Below are positions 28,501 to 36,679 of a stretch of 64,000 bases of DNA, piece after piece. Within the stretch, counting starts at the first letter, position 1. Each line of letters starts with the position of its first letter. Both the position numbers and the translations under genes were made by a program. The DNA is from an uncultured Bacteroidota bacterium (GTDB lineage: Bacteria > Bacteroidota > Bacteroidia > Bacteroidales > P3), in the NCBI GenBank assembly GCA_902771735.1, contig CACXXO010000005.1, positions 1 through 64,000 on the forward strand. Direction: 5' to 3'. Below the pieces are notes generated by a model. That model was not told the origin of the DNA, made no database searches, and saw nothing but the letters and a program-made list of their open reading frames with translations.

Positions 28501-31500
28501 GAGAATGGTTGCCGGAATGGGCGTTGGTAGCATAAGCATCCACTTCGGGGTTGCCGTTAACGACGTTCCAGCACGTAGGAACAGTGCCTTCGGCATCGCC
28601 TTCGAAGCTCTCAATGAGGGGAAGAGCCATTTCGCCGCAGGCAGTCTTCACGGTGATGACTTTGGCATTGGAAGTGTCGCCGGGAGCGCAGACGGCGCGG
28701 ACGCTGAAGGTGTAGGTGGTGTTGGGAGTGAGGTTGCTGTAGAACTCATTGCCGTTGAAGCCTTCGGTCTCAGCGCTGCCGTTTAAGGAGATGAGGTAGC
28801 TGTTCACGCTGTCGTTTTCATTCCAGGCGAAGCTGATTTCGGTGGAGTCAATGCTGGTGACTCTCACTCCGGTGGGTTTCAAGCAGCTCGGACAGGCATT
28901 GGCCAAGAAGACCAGGGTGTCGCCGGTGCTGTAGCTTTCGGTGTTGGCGTTGAATACTTCGTCGTCTCCGCCATCAAGGATGATAACGCTGGGAATATCA
29001 CCCCAGCTGTATTGAGGTGTCTGATAGATGATGTTCACAGGAACACCTGAGCAGACATTGACGGTCTGGGTGGAAGCATTGACACTGGCAACCTCTGATC
29101 CGTTCTGCCACACGTGGACGGTGGGGCAGTAGGCGGAATAGGGATAGGAGGAGGTTGCGGTGACGGAGATGTCGCACGAGCCGGTGGCACAGTCAGTGGC
29201 GAAGTTGATGGAGGCGAAGCTCGAGGTGTCGCCGTTGCAGTCGGTGGCCACATAGGCGGTGTAGGCGGTGCGGGCATCGAGGTTCAGGAAGGTGTAGAAG
29301 GTGTCGCTCACGGAGACGATGTCATTGGTGTCGAGTTTCACGAACCAGGCACTCTGCCCGTCCTGACGCTCCCAGTAGATGGTGGCCTCGGTGGCAGAGA
29401 GAGAGGCAGAATCGAGAGCGATGCCCATGGGCATAATGCACTCAGGGCAGGGGTTGTTGATAGTGGTCAGCACGTCGCCGGTGTAGTGGTTGCCCATGTT
29501 CTCGATGGTGAAGACTGTGGCGCCGCTACCATCGGTGACATAGCCACCCAACTCGTTGGGATAGCTGCCACGGGTGAAGGTCAGGGTGACAGGGGCCGAG
29601 GAGCAGACTTCATAGGAGAAGTCGCTGCCACTCTGGCCGGAGGGGCACTCGATGGAAGTTACGGTAATGCCGGCCTGAACAATGTTGATCAGGCAGCCGT
29701 TCCAGCTGTCATCATAGCTGTCGGTGACGTGAGCGGTGATGTTACAAGTGGCGTCGGCGCAGGCGGTGGCGAAGTTGATGCTGCTGACGGCTGAGGTGTC
29801 GTCGTCGCCGCAGAAGGCGCGCACATAGACGGTGTGGCCAGTCATGGCATCGAGGCCATAGAAGGAGTAGGTGGTGTCGTTGACCACGTCGTAATCGTTG
29901 CTATCGATAGCCACAAGCCATTCTGTCTCCACGTCGCCGGGATGCCAGCTGATGGTGGCGCCGTCGGTGGTGGTGGTGTCAACGGTGAGACCGGTGACGG
30001 CGGGGCAGGAAATGAGGGTGGTGAAGTTGCCTGCAGGACGCAGGTCGCTCTCGCTGCCGCCGCAGTTGGTGGCCACCCAGACATAGTATTGCGTCTCGGG
30101 CTGCAGGCCGGTGAGGGTTACTGTGGTGTCGCTCACACTCTCACTAAGCACATTGGCATTGGTGGGGTCGTTGGCGGTGTAGTAGTAGACGGTGTAGCTG
30201 TTGGCGCTGGATGCAGAGGCCCAGGAGACTTCGGCCTGGCGGGCACCGACGGTGCCAATCTGGGCCATGGTGGGACGCACGCAGTCACTGAGCTGGGTGA
30301 TGCTGATGTCGTCGATGGCGCCCGTGGAATAGTAATAACTCCACTGGTTATAGTTGCCGTAGAACATCCAGGCAACATAGTAGCTCGCGCTGGCGTTAAG
30401 GGTGGCGGTGTTGAACTCACGCTCCTCAAACTCATAGTTGAAGCTGTGATATCCCACGCTGTCAAGCATGATGAATGTGGAAACGTCGGTGGGGTCGGTC
30501 ATAACGCCGGCCTTCAGCCAGGTGTTCTGATCGCCGCGGCTCATATAGGCCTGGTAGCGCACCTGAATCTCGTTGCCGTTCAGCGGCACCGTCGAAGGTG
30601 TGCAGAAGAGGTTGGTGTCCATGTAGGAAAGCAGATACATGGCCTGTGTGCCGCTGTGGTGATACTGCTGGTTGACGCTGGGGTCGGTGCCGTAGGCACG
30701 CAGGCGTTGCCAGCAGGGGGGGAAGTCGCCGTTGGCGTAGCTGTCGAAGTCCTCGAAGAAAGGTACGCTCATCGGGCCGCAGGCGGTGCGGAACGAGGCG
30801 GTGGTGGCGAAGCTGGTGTCGTCGGCACCGCAGACAGCGCGCACGCTGACGGTGTAGGCGGTGTTGCTGTTGAGGCCTGTGGCGGTGTAGCTGGTGCTAT
30901 TGACTTCAACGATGTTGTCGCCGACAGTCACCTCCCAAGAGGTTTCGGTTCCCAGGGAGGTCCAATGGAAGGTCAGGGCGTCTTGCTCGGCAGAGTCGAG
31001 CACGATGTTGGTGACGGCGGGGCAGGTGAGGGCAGTGATGGCGATGTTGTCGATGGCTGCGGGAGGATTGCTGCCGCCGCTACCGTCGTTGCGCCAGTAG
31101 AAGACCACTGGGTAGAGACCGGTCTCGGTGATGGTGAAGGTGCCGGTCTTGGTCTGCCAGGAGCTTTGGCTCTGCATGCGTCCGGCCAGGTCGGTCCAGC
31201 CAGAGGTGGACACGGAGGTGCCGCTGAAGTCGGAGCTGGTGGGGGCCAGATAGAAGTAGAGGTAGTCCCAGTTGTTTTCGCCCACGCTGCGCCAGTCGAA
31301 GCTGTAGGTGTACTCGCCGGCATCGAACTGGAAATAGCGGTAGGCATAACTGTCGGAAGCGTTGCCATTGCTATAGGCGTTGGTGGTGCCGTTGTCGTTG
31401 CTGATGTACATGGCGTTGCTGCCACCGTTGTTGACGGCCGAACCGATAAACCAGCCGTTGCTTCCGTTGACGAAGTTCCAGTTGGCATCCTGCTCGGTTT

Positions 31501-32380
31501 CAAAGCCGGTGGTGTAGGGGAAGGAGGTGACAGGGCTGAGGTCGAGGGCGCGGACAGCAATCGAGGCCGAGGCGGAACCGTTGGCGTTGGTGACGGTGAG
31601 GGTGACGGTGTCGGTTCCGGCGACGGAATAGTTGATGGTGGCCACGTTGTCGACGTAGCTCAGGGTGGCGTTGCCTGCGGTCTCCATCAGGGAGGTCCAG
31701 CTGTAGGTGATGCCGTCAGTGGGGCCCTGGAGGGTGGCGGTGAGGGTGAGGTCGATGTTGATGTTGGTGACGGCCGTGGCGGGCAGCGACACTTCGGGGA
31801 CGAGGGCGTCGGTGACGGTGAAGTCGTCCATCATCAGGGTGTACTGGCCGCTGCCGTTGCCGGTGGCGCGCATGGCGATGCGCTCGCCGTTGCCGGTGTA
31901 GTTGCTGAAGTAGACGGTGTACTGGTTGTAGCCGCTGCTCCAACTATAGCTGGTGGTGAAGGTGATGGTGTCGACGGGCGTGAAGGTTGAGTCAGCCTCG
32001 AGGACACCCACCTCGAACATCGTGGGTAGATAGCTACTTTGCGCCGAAGCCCAGAAGGTGAGTTTCAGAGTGCTGATGTTTTCCATCAGTGGCATGGCGA
32101 CTATTTCGTTCTGGCCGCTGTGGGTTTCCATCTCAAAATAGACGGATCCGTTTCGGGCGTTGCCTGAATAGTTGTAGGCACAGGGGAAAACCACCCCGTC
32201 ATATCCTGCGCTGGTCTGGACTTTCAGCCAGCAGTCGGGCAGACTGCCAGTGGAGAGGCCCTCGAACCCTGTGGAGTAGGGAACGGAGGTGTACTCCGTG
32301 CAGTCGGCGCTTTGGCTCCACGCCAGCGACGGCATAAACAGCAGTGCTGCCAGAGCCACTAAATTGATAAACTTTCTCAT
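25583..32380 (-). CDS. 2265-residue type IX-secreted multi-Fn3 surface protein
   Basis: A signal peptide (MRKFINLVALAALLFMPSLAWSQ) is followed by repeated jellyroll-like modules (FEGLSTGSLPDCW; FDSYANGDFPPCW; FEGDAEGTVPTCW; FDAYADDVMPPCW). These alternate with Fn3-like repeats carrying signatures such as VRAVCGADDTS and VRAFCGDDDTS. At about residues 2037-2177 there are two InlB-B-type repeats (NPNWGSVSGGGTYAENTQ; NPNWGTVTGAGTYEEGRS). Residues about 2186-2265 are a type A sorting domain ending in KLIVR. It is therefore exported by the type IX system and most likely surface-attached. The modules suggest glycan or host-surface binding, but no ligand can be read from the sequence. The gene is monocistronic from the promoter at 32455-32462. 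Confidence 0.9.
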   Translation of the reverse strand: MRKFINLVALAALLFMPSLAWSQSADCTEYTSVPYSTGFEGLSTGSLPDCWLKVQTSAGYDGVVFPCAYNYSGNARNGSVYFEMETHSGQNEIVAMPLMENISTLKLTFWASAQSSYLPTMFEVGVLEADSTFTPVDTITFTTSYSWSSGYNQYTVYFSNYTGNGERIAMRATGNGSGQYTLMMDDFTVTDALVPEVSLPATAVTNINIDLTLTATLQGPTDGITYSWTSLMETAGNATLSYVDNVATINYSVAGTDTVTLTVTNANGSASASIAVRALDLSPVTSFPYTTGFETEQDANWNFVNGSNGWFIGSAVNNGGSNAMYISNDNGTTNAYSNGNASDSYAYRYFQFDAGEYTYSFDWRSVGENNWDYLYFYLAPTSSDFSGTSVSTSGWTDLAGRMQSQSSWQTKTGTFTITETGLYPVVFYWRNDGSGGSNPPAAIDNIAITALTCPAVTNIVLDSAEQDALTFHWTSLGTETSWEVTVGDNIVEVNSTSYTATGLNSNTAYTVSVRAVCGADDTSFATTASFRTACGPMSVPFFEDFDSYANGDFPPCWQRLRAYGTDPSVNQQYHHSGTQAMYLLSYMDTNLFCTPSTVPLNGNEIQVRYQAYMSRGDQNTWLKAGVMTDPTDVSTFIMLDSVGYHSFNYEFEEREFNTATLNASASYYVAWMFYGNYNQWSYYYSTGAIDDISITQLSDCVRPTMAQIGTVGARQAEVSWASASSANSYTVYYYTANDPTNANVLSESVSDTTVTLTGLQPETQYYVWVATNCGGSESDLRPAGNFTTLISCPAVTGLTVDTTTTDGATISWHPGDVETEWLVAIDSNDYDVVNDTTYSFYGLDAMTGHTVYVRAFCGDDDTSAVSSINFATACADATCNITAHVTDSYDDSWNGCLINIVQAGITVTSIECPSGQSGSDFSYEVCSSAPVTLTFTRGSYPNELGGYVTDGSGATVFTIENMGNHYTGDVLTTINNPCPECIMPMGIALDSASLSATEATIYWERQDGQSAWFVKLDTNDIVSVSDTFYTFLNLDARTAYTAYVATDCNGDTSSFASINFATDCATGSCDISVTATSSYPYSAYCPTVHVWQNGSEVASVNASTQTVNVCSGVPVNIIYQTPQYSWGDIPSVIILDGGDDEVFNANTESYSTGDTLVFLANACPSCLKPTGVRVTSIDSTEISFAWNENDSVNSYLISLNGSAETEGFNGNEFYSNLTPNTTYTFSVRAVCAPGDTSNAKVITVKTACGEMALPLIESFEGDAEGTVPTCWNVVNGNPEVDAYATNAHSGNHSLTMGSGSNMIATSRVPLDGDSIYVGFWADFASGILEAGVMTNPLYDTTFIPLMTINSTNGYELFEFTTSTLPHDSSYFVAFRYNAPYNYVYLDDINIRLFEGCMYPTNLVATPAASRVDLSWNYNGTTTDFAIEYRILGDTAWSLPDDINDTAYTLTGLSSSSSYEVRVGTICGNDTLWVITTFQTNCLPQALPYSEDFDAYADDVMPPCWIWSSAYSTHWDGGVFLKAYHGGGSEYVVLPELNGNIAKLKIEFDTKVGSPSENDGILIGVTDAAGTLLAWVDTIQDPLFSRNNHVRKTIYFTNYLLPGGAARVAFAQYRNWNEWALIDNINIEELPSCYPVDNLVGSNLIDPEATTFTWHPMGFENQWQVYVDTVTVDIDSLDNLPDSLFITVTDTSYTIPIGMIQGGGIYNFFVRAICSATEHSNWVKNEFGAGTVIMNNSNVADTIEGCGFVIYDNGGPIPGYLPNSNSALVIRTENVGSQLQIFGGKFGWGSSPATLTVYDGEGTNGTVLYTYNTVDGRDTLLNTVLATSTTGSMTITFSVSGNMCHTGYELYVRCTEGALCPRPTELQAEMTSASTADVTWNGSASNYHFYYRLAGSATWVRQNVAVNSISLTGLMPDTVYDMYVVALCSASDSSSASVVRQLHTTYIIPVVPCDAPSSLVASNITSNSVLFNWTAGGTETTWAINYNGSTILVNTNPYLLTGLTPSTNYTIKVQAVCDTNSSSEWSNEILVTTLAGTPDVTYYTVTVNSNNPNWGSVSGGGTYAENTQAPLNAIPNDGYHFVSWSNGATAASISITVTSDTSLTATFAENNPEVTYYTITLTANNPNWGTVTGAGTYEEGRSVEIKAISNSGYRFVKWSDNNTDSVRTITVNNDISLIATFERSVGIDDVNASNIALYPNPASSLVTLSGIEGQALVTVVDMNGREVLHCSASQSITIDISTLTSGAYFVRIVGEQVNAIRKLIVR

Positions 32381-32454
32381 GATTTGTTTTTTTGGTTAAA
32401 ATATATTTTTAATGATAAAAAATAATGTATTCTATAATATAAAATATTCGAGGG

Positions 32455-32462
32455 CAAAGATA
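32455..32462 (-). promoter_or_regulatory. -7 element of the 2265-aa surface protein gene
   Basis: Read on the minus strand this is TATCTTTG, about 75 nt before the ATG, within an AT-rich leader. Confidence 0.6.
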
Positions 32463-32527
32463 CGATTTAAAAATGAGATTACCAAATTTATTTTTTAAAC
32501 GGCGGTTTTCGTACTCTGTGTTTCAGG

Positions 32528-32660
32528 GCATAGAACTTTCTTAAAAATCGTTAATTCGGCCTGTTTTAACCTAACGAACACCCTATCATCTCCGACTGTG
32601 GTAGGAGTTGGTAAGGAGTTGGTAGGTATTTGGTAGGTGCATAGTACGAGTTTGGTGTCA
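32528..32660 (-). repeat. Dispersed intergenic repeat, copy B (inverted relative to copy A)
   Basis: The reverse complement reproduces 9454-9582 with few changes. Shared parts include ACCAAATACCTACCAACTCC, the GATAGGGTGTTCG block, and the distal TTAACG/TTTTTA/GAAAGTT stretch. The element is intergenic in both places. Confidence 0.75.
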
Positions 32661-32668
32661 GGTTGAGA

Positions 32669-32700
32669 TAAAAAAAACCTTGCTGTGGTGACGGCAAGGT
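32669..32700 (-). terminator. Terminator of the recA-rel-mazG run
   Basis: ACCTTGC (32677-32683) pairs with GCAAGGT (32694-32700). On the minus strand the stem is followed by a T-run (32669-32676). Confidence 0.8.
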
Positions 32701-32736
32701 GAGGGTGGGGGGAAGGGTGTGTCTCCGGGGATGGGG

Positions 32737-33336
32737 CTATTGGTTGGAGTGTTTTTCTTTGAAGTGGCGGTTGGCGAGGCAGAGGGCGTCGTCGGCATTG
32801 ATGCCGTGGCGGCGGCCCCAGTCGACGAGGTCGAAAAGTTTCTGTCCGAATTCTTCCTCTGTCATGTCGGTTGGTTCGGCGGTGTTGTCGGTGGTGCCGG
32901 CGACTTTTTCCTGCATGCGGATGGCTTTGACGAGGGAGGGCAATGAGTCGGGGACTCCTTCGAGGACGTTGCGACGGCCTTCGCGCATTTTGAGTTGTTC
33001 CCAGTTTTCGCCATGGTAGTTTTGGCGGTCGTAGATGAAGGGGTGGCGGGCGATGAGTTTGTCGCAGATGGTGTTGTATACATCTTCGGTGGAGAAGAGC
33101 CCTTTTTCTTCGGCGATTTTGCAGTAGAAGAGGATGTGCATGGCCAGGTCGCCGAGTTCTTTGCGGATGTCGTCGGCCGATTGTGCGACAACGGCTTCGC
33201 TCAGTTCGTGGACTTCCTCGATGGTGAGGTAGCGGAGGCTTTTCATGGTTTGTTCGCGATCCCAGGGGCATTCTTTCCGCAAGGTGTCGAGGATATCGGA
33301 AAGACGTTGGAAAGCTTTCAGTTCATCATTCATCAT
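32737..33336 (-). CDS. mazG: MazG nucleoside triphosphate pyrophosphohydrolase, internally shortened
   Basis: A 199-residue enzyme that hydrolyses (d)NTPs to monophosphates and pyrophosphate. The N-terminal domain is intact: LRKECPWDREQTMKSL, EEVHELSEAVV with the metal-binding Glu residues, and ELGDLAMHILFY. The C-terminal half is unusual. After KAIRMQEKVAG it goes almost directly, through a short acidic/Thr-rich linker, to EEEFGQKLFDLVDWGRR and the family's last helix. About 50 residues of the usual second domain are missing, against ~250-270 in full-length homologues. No frameshift is visible, so it is a genuine contraction. It is cotranscribed with rel (12-nt gap). Confidence 0.9.
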   Translation of the reverse strand: MMNDELKAFQRLSDILDTLRKECPWDREQTMKSLRYLTIEEVHELSEAVVAQSADDIRKELGDLAMHILFYCKIAEEKGLFSTEDVYNTICDKLIARHPFIYDRQNYHGENWEQLKMREGRRNVLEGVPDSLPSLVKAIRMQEKVAGTTDNTAEPTDMTEEEFGQKLFDLVDWGRRHGINADDALCLANRHFKEKHSNQ

Positions 33337-33348
33337 CCTTGGATAAGA

Positions 33349-35532
33349 TTAAATGCGGTGGACGTCTTCGATTTCATCGATGGACTTGAGTTTTTCGATA
33401 AGGCCGTTGAGTTTTTCCACATCGTTGACATAGAGCATGATGATGCCGCGGACGACGCCTTCGGATGTTTCGAGGGTGATGGCACGCATATTAAGGTCGA
33501 GTTCGTCGGAGATGTGGTGAGTGATTTCCTGCAGGAGGCCTTTGCGATCGATGGCGGTGAGGGCGATGCCCGTGAGGAGGGAGAGTTGTTCGCCGGGGCG
33601 CCATTTGGCGCGGATGATGTGGTTTTCGTGGTTGGCCATTTCTTTCATGGCCTCGCGGCAGTTGGTGCGGTGAATGAGGATGCGGTCGCCTTGGACGATG
33701 CCCACCACCTGGTCGCCTTGGACGGGTTTGCAGCAGGAGGCTGTCTCGGTGGGCAGATTTTCGTATTCTTTGTCGAGGAGAAAGGGTGTGGTGAGTTTTT
33801 TGTATTGGTCGAGGAAGATGAGGTTGGGTTCGGGGCGTGCCTTGCCGAAGCATTCGGCCACCTGATGTTCGGTGACGGTGCCTATGGCGAGGTCGTAGAG
33901 AACATCGATGTCGGAGGGGTTGCCGAGGAATCGTTTCAGCTGCCCCCAGTTCTGGGGGTTGTCTTTGAGGTGGATTTTCTCGAGGTACTCTTTCAGGCGG
34001 CGGCGGCCTTCGGCGGCATGTTCTTTTTTGTGAGCGCGGAGGAAGTCTTTGATGGCGTCCTTGGCGTGAGATGTCTGGCATTGGGAGAGCCATTCTTCGT
34101 CGGGGAGGGTGTTGGCTGTGGTGAGGACCTGCACCTGGTCGCCGGTGTGGAGGCGCTCGTTGCGGCTCACGACACGGGCGTTGACCTTGGCTCCAATGCA
34201 ATGGTGACCGAGGTCGGTGTGGATGGCATAGGCGAAGTCGAGCACGGTGCTGCGAGAGGGCAGGGTGATGGTGCGTCCGCGGGGAGTGAAGATGTAGATT
34301 TCCTTGGTGTAGAGGCTTTCCTTGAATTCTTCGACGAGGTCGAGGGCAGACTTGTCGCTTTGTTCGAGGGAGGTGCGTATCTGTTGCAGCCATTCCTCGA
34401 CGGGGTTGTGTTCGATGTTTTCTTCGGGGTGTGCTTCTTTGTAGAGGAAGTGTGCTGCCATGCCTTTCTCGGCGATGGTATCCATGCGTTCGGTGCGTAT
34501 CTGTATCTCGACCCAGGTGCCGATGGGTGTCATGACGGTGGTTTGCAGGCTTTCGTAGCCGTTGTTCTTGGGGTGGGTTATCCAGTCGCGGAAACGAGTG
34601 GGATTGGGGTCGAAATGTTGAGATATGAGGGCGTAGACTTTGAAGCACTCTTCTTTTTCCTTTTCGCGAGGCACGCCGGTGAGGATGATGCGCATGGCGT
34701 AAAGGTCGAAGATTTCCTCGAAGGAGACGTGTTTGTTCTCGATTTTCTTCCAGCAGCTGTAAACCGACTTGACGCGAGTCTTGAGGGAGTAGTTGTAGCC
34801 GGCTTGGTCGAGCATCTGGCGCACGGGGTTGACGAGGCATTCGTGGAGTTTGGCCCCTCTGTCGGCGGTGGCGGCGATTTTGGCTGCTATTTCCTCGTAT
34901 TTTTCGGGATTGGTGTATTTCATCACCAATTCCTCGAGTTCGGTCTTGATGGTGTAGAGTCCGAGGCGGTGGGCCAAGGGGATGTAGAGGTAGGAGGTCT
35001 CGGAGGCGATGATGAGTTTCTTGGTGTCTTTCATCGAGCCGAGGGTGCGCATGTTGTGCAGGCGGTCGCAGAGTTTGAGGAAGATGACGTAGGCGTCGTT
35101 GCACATCGAGAGCAGGATCTTGCGGTAGTTCTCGGCCTGCTTGCTTTCCGACTGCTGGAGGAGCATGACGTCCTCGATTTTGGTGACGCCGTCGACGATT
35201 TTGGCCACGCGGTCGCCAAAGACCATGCGGAGTTCGTCGAGGGTTATTTCGGTGTCCTCGACCACGTCGTGGAGGAGGGCTGCAATGACGGCAATGGGGC
35301 CGAGCCCCACCTCTTTGACAGCGATGAGAGCCACAGCCAGCGGATGGAAGATATAGGGTTCGCCGCTTTTGCGGCGGGTGCCAGCATGTGCTTTCTTGGC
35401 CATTTGGTAGGCACGGAGAATGTTGTCCTCCTCGTCCGGGGAGAGGGGTTTCAAAGCGCGGCAGGCCTGGATGAGTTCATCGTATTTGGCTTGAATGTCG
35501 CGTTCTTCGCGTGCTTCGTCTATGACATACAT
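33349..35532 (-). CDS. rel: Bifunctional (p)ppGpp synthetase/hydrolase of the RelA/SpoT family
   Basis: A 727-residue alarmone enzyme with four domains in the usual order. The HD hydrolase domain comes first (GEPYIFHPLAVALI, with the catalytic ALLHDVVEDT), followed by the synthetase domain (RVKSVYSCWKKI; DLYAMRIILTG; HPKNNGYESLQTTV). A TGS domain (EIYIFTPRGRTITLPSRS ... GAKVNARVV) precedes a C-terminal ACT domain (TAIDRKGLLQEITHHISDEL). An intact HD motif supports hydrolysis as well as synthesis. It sits between recA and mazG, linking stress alarmone, nucleotide clean-up and DNA repair functions in one run. Confidence 0.94.
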   Translation of the reverse strand: MYVIDEAREERDIQAKYDELIQACRALKPLSPDEEDNILRAYQMAKKAHAGTRRKSGEPYIFHPLAVALIAVKEVGLGPIAVIAALLHDVVEDTEITLDELRMVFGDRVAKIVDGVTKIEDVMLLQQSESKQAENYRKILLSMCNDAYVIFLKLCDRLHNMRTLGSMKDTKKLIIASETSYLYIPLAHRLGLYTIKTELEELVMKYTNPEKYEEIAAKIAATADRGAKLHECLVNPVRQMLDQAGYNYSLKTRVKSVYSCWKKIENKHVSFEEIFDLYAMRIILTGVPREKEKEECFKVYALISQHFDPNPTRFRDWITHPKNNGYESLQTTVMTPIGTWVEIQIRTERMDTIAEKGMAAHFLYKEAHPEENIEHNPVEEWLQQIRTSLEQSDKSALDLVEEFKESLYTKEIYIFTPRGRTITLPSRSTVLDFAYAIHTDLGHHCIGAKVNARVVSRNERLHTGDQVQVLTTANTLPDEEWLSQCQTSHAKDAIKDFLRAHKKEHAAEGRRRLKEYLEKIHLKDNPQNWGQLKRFLGNPSDIDVLYDLAIGTVTEHQVAECFGKARPEPNLIFLDQYKKLTTPFLLDKEYENLPTETASCCKPVQGDQVVGIVQGDRILIHRTNCREAMKEMANHENHIIRAKWRPGEQLSLLTGIALTAIDRKGLLQEITHHISDELDLNMRAITLETSEGVVRGIIMLYVNDVEKLNGLIEKLKSIDEIEDVHRI

Positions 35533-35553
35533 GGCAATAGAGGCCTTGGGTTT

Positions 35554-36588
35554 TTACAATTCGGCAGCTTGTTTTTCCTTGAGGGCGGTGCGTATTTTGT
35601 CTTCGAGTTCGTCGGTGAGTTCGGGGTTGTCGCGTAGCAGTTGTTTGAGGGCTTCGCGGCCTTGAGCCAACTTGGTCTCGCCGTAGCCGAACCACGAGCC
35701 ACTCTTGTGAATGATGTCGAGGTCGACACCGAGGTCGATAATCTCGCCCAACTTGCTGATACCTTCACCGAACATAAGGTCGAACTCGCACTGGCGGAAA
35801 GGAGGTGCCACCTTGTTCTTCACCACACGCACCTTCACGCGGTTGCCGATGTTCTGGTCGCCGTCCTTGATGGCCTGGGTGCGGCGGATGTCGATACGCA
35901 CAGAGGCGTAGAACTTCAGGGCGTTGCCACCGGTGGTGGTCTCGGGATTGCCGAAGAGGACGCCTATCTTTTCGCGCAACTGGTTGATGAAGATGCAGCA
36001 GCAGTTGGTCTTGCTGATGGTGGCGGTGAGCTTGCGCATGGCCTGGCTCATGAGGCGTGCCTGGAGACCCACCTTGCTGTCGCCCATGTCGCCGTCGATT
36101 TCGGCCTTGGGGGTGAGGGCGGCAACGGAGTCGATGACGATGATGTCGATGGCGCCGGAGCGGATCAGGTTGTCGGCAATCTCGAGGGCTTGCTCGCCGT
36201 TGTCGGGCTGTGAGACGAGGAGGTTGTTGATGTCGACACCCAGTTTCTTGGCGTAGAAGCTGTCGAAGGCGTGCTCGGCGTCGATGAAGGCGGCGATGCC
36301 GCCGGCTTTCTGACATTCGGCGATGGCATGGATGGCCAAGGTGGTCTTACCGGAACTCTCGGGGCCATAGATTTCTATGACGCGGCCGCGTGGGAAGCCG
36401 CCGACGCCCAGGGCCATGTCCAGGCTGATGCTGCCGGTGGAGATGACGTCGAGTTGTTCGTCGGGGCGGTCGCCCAGCTTCATGATGGAGCCCTTGCCGT
36501 AGCTCTTCTCTATCTTGTCGAGGGTGCTCTGCAGTATTTTCAGCTTTTCCAGCTTCAGGGCATCGGCATCGTTGACTTCTTTTGCCAT
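35554..36588 (-). CDS. recA: RecA recombinase
   Basis: A 344-residue ATP-dependent strand-exchange and SOS coprotease protein. The Walker A motif is GPESSGKTT, the Walker B region is [12 protein letters not shown], and the L1/L2 DNA-binding loops include [24 protein letters not shown] nine bases upstream would add MNI-, but the family's N-terminus and the ATG at 36588 ([15 protein letters not shown]) fit better. It is the first gene of the recA-rel-mazG run with the promoter at 36635-36642. No LexA-like box was seen. Confidence 0.97.
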   Translation of the reverse strand: MAKEVNDADALKLEKLKILQSTLDKIEKSYGKGSIMKLGDRPDEQLDVISTGSISLDMALGVGGFPRGRVIEIYGPESSGKTTLAIHAIAECQKAGGIAAFIDAEHAFDSFYAKKLGVDINNLLVSQPDNGEQALEIADNLIRSGAIDIIVIDSVAALTPKAEIDGDMGDSKVGLQARLMSQAMRKLTATISKTNCCCIFINQLREKIGVLFGNPETTTGGNALKFYASVRIDIRRTQAIKDGDQNIGNRVKVRVVKNKVAPPFRQCEFDLMFGEGISKLGEIIDLGVDLDIIHKSGSWFGYGETKLAQGREALKQLLRDNPELTDELEDKIRTALKEKQAAEL

Positions 36589-36634
36589 AATGTTCAAGTA
36601 TTTAGATTAATGATTAAATAATATTCGATAAATG

Positions 36635-36642
36635 CAAAGATA
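36635..36642 (-). promoter_or_regulatory. -7 element of recA
   Basis: Read on the minus strand this is TATCTTTG followed by CA, about 40 nt upstream of the ATG. Confidence 0.65.
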
Positions 36643-36679
36643 CATTTTTTTATGTGATTTCCAAAAAAAATATCAACTC

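Larger units (their letters stand above)
32381..32736. other. Spacer with promoter, dispersed repeat B and mazG terminator
   Basis: A 356-bp intergenic region on the minus-strand side. It holds the -7 element of the 2265-aa gene (32455-32462), the inverted copy of the dispersed repeat (32528-32660) and the mazG terminator (32669-32700). No gene is supported. Confidence 0.7.

Noticed and set aside
26144-31990. Several long plus-strand frames across the 2265-aa gene
   Set aside because: All are antisense to the surface-protein repeats and are Val/Gly/Asp-rich by codon bias only.
32995-35637. An 880-codon plus-strand frame
   Set aside because: It lies entirely opposite the rel gene, which has intact HD, synthetase, TGS and ACT domains, and has no plausible family signature.
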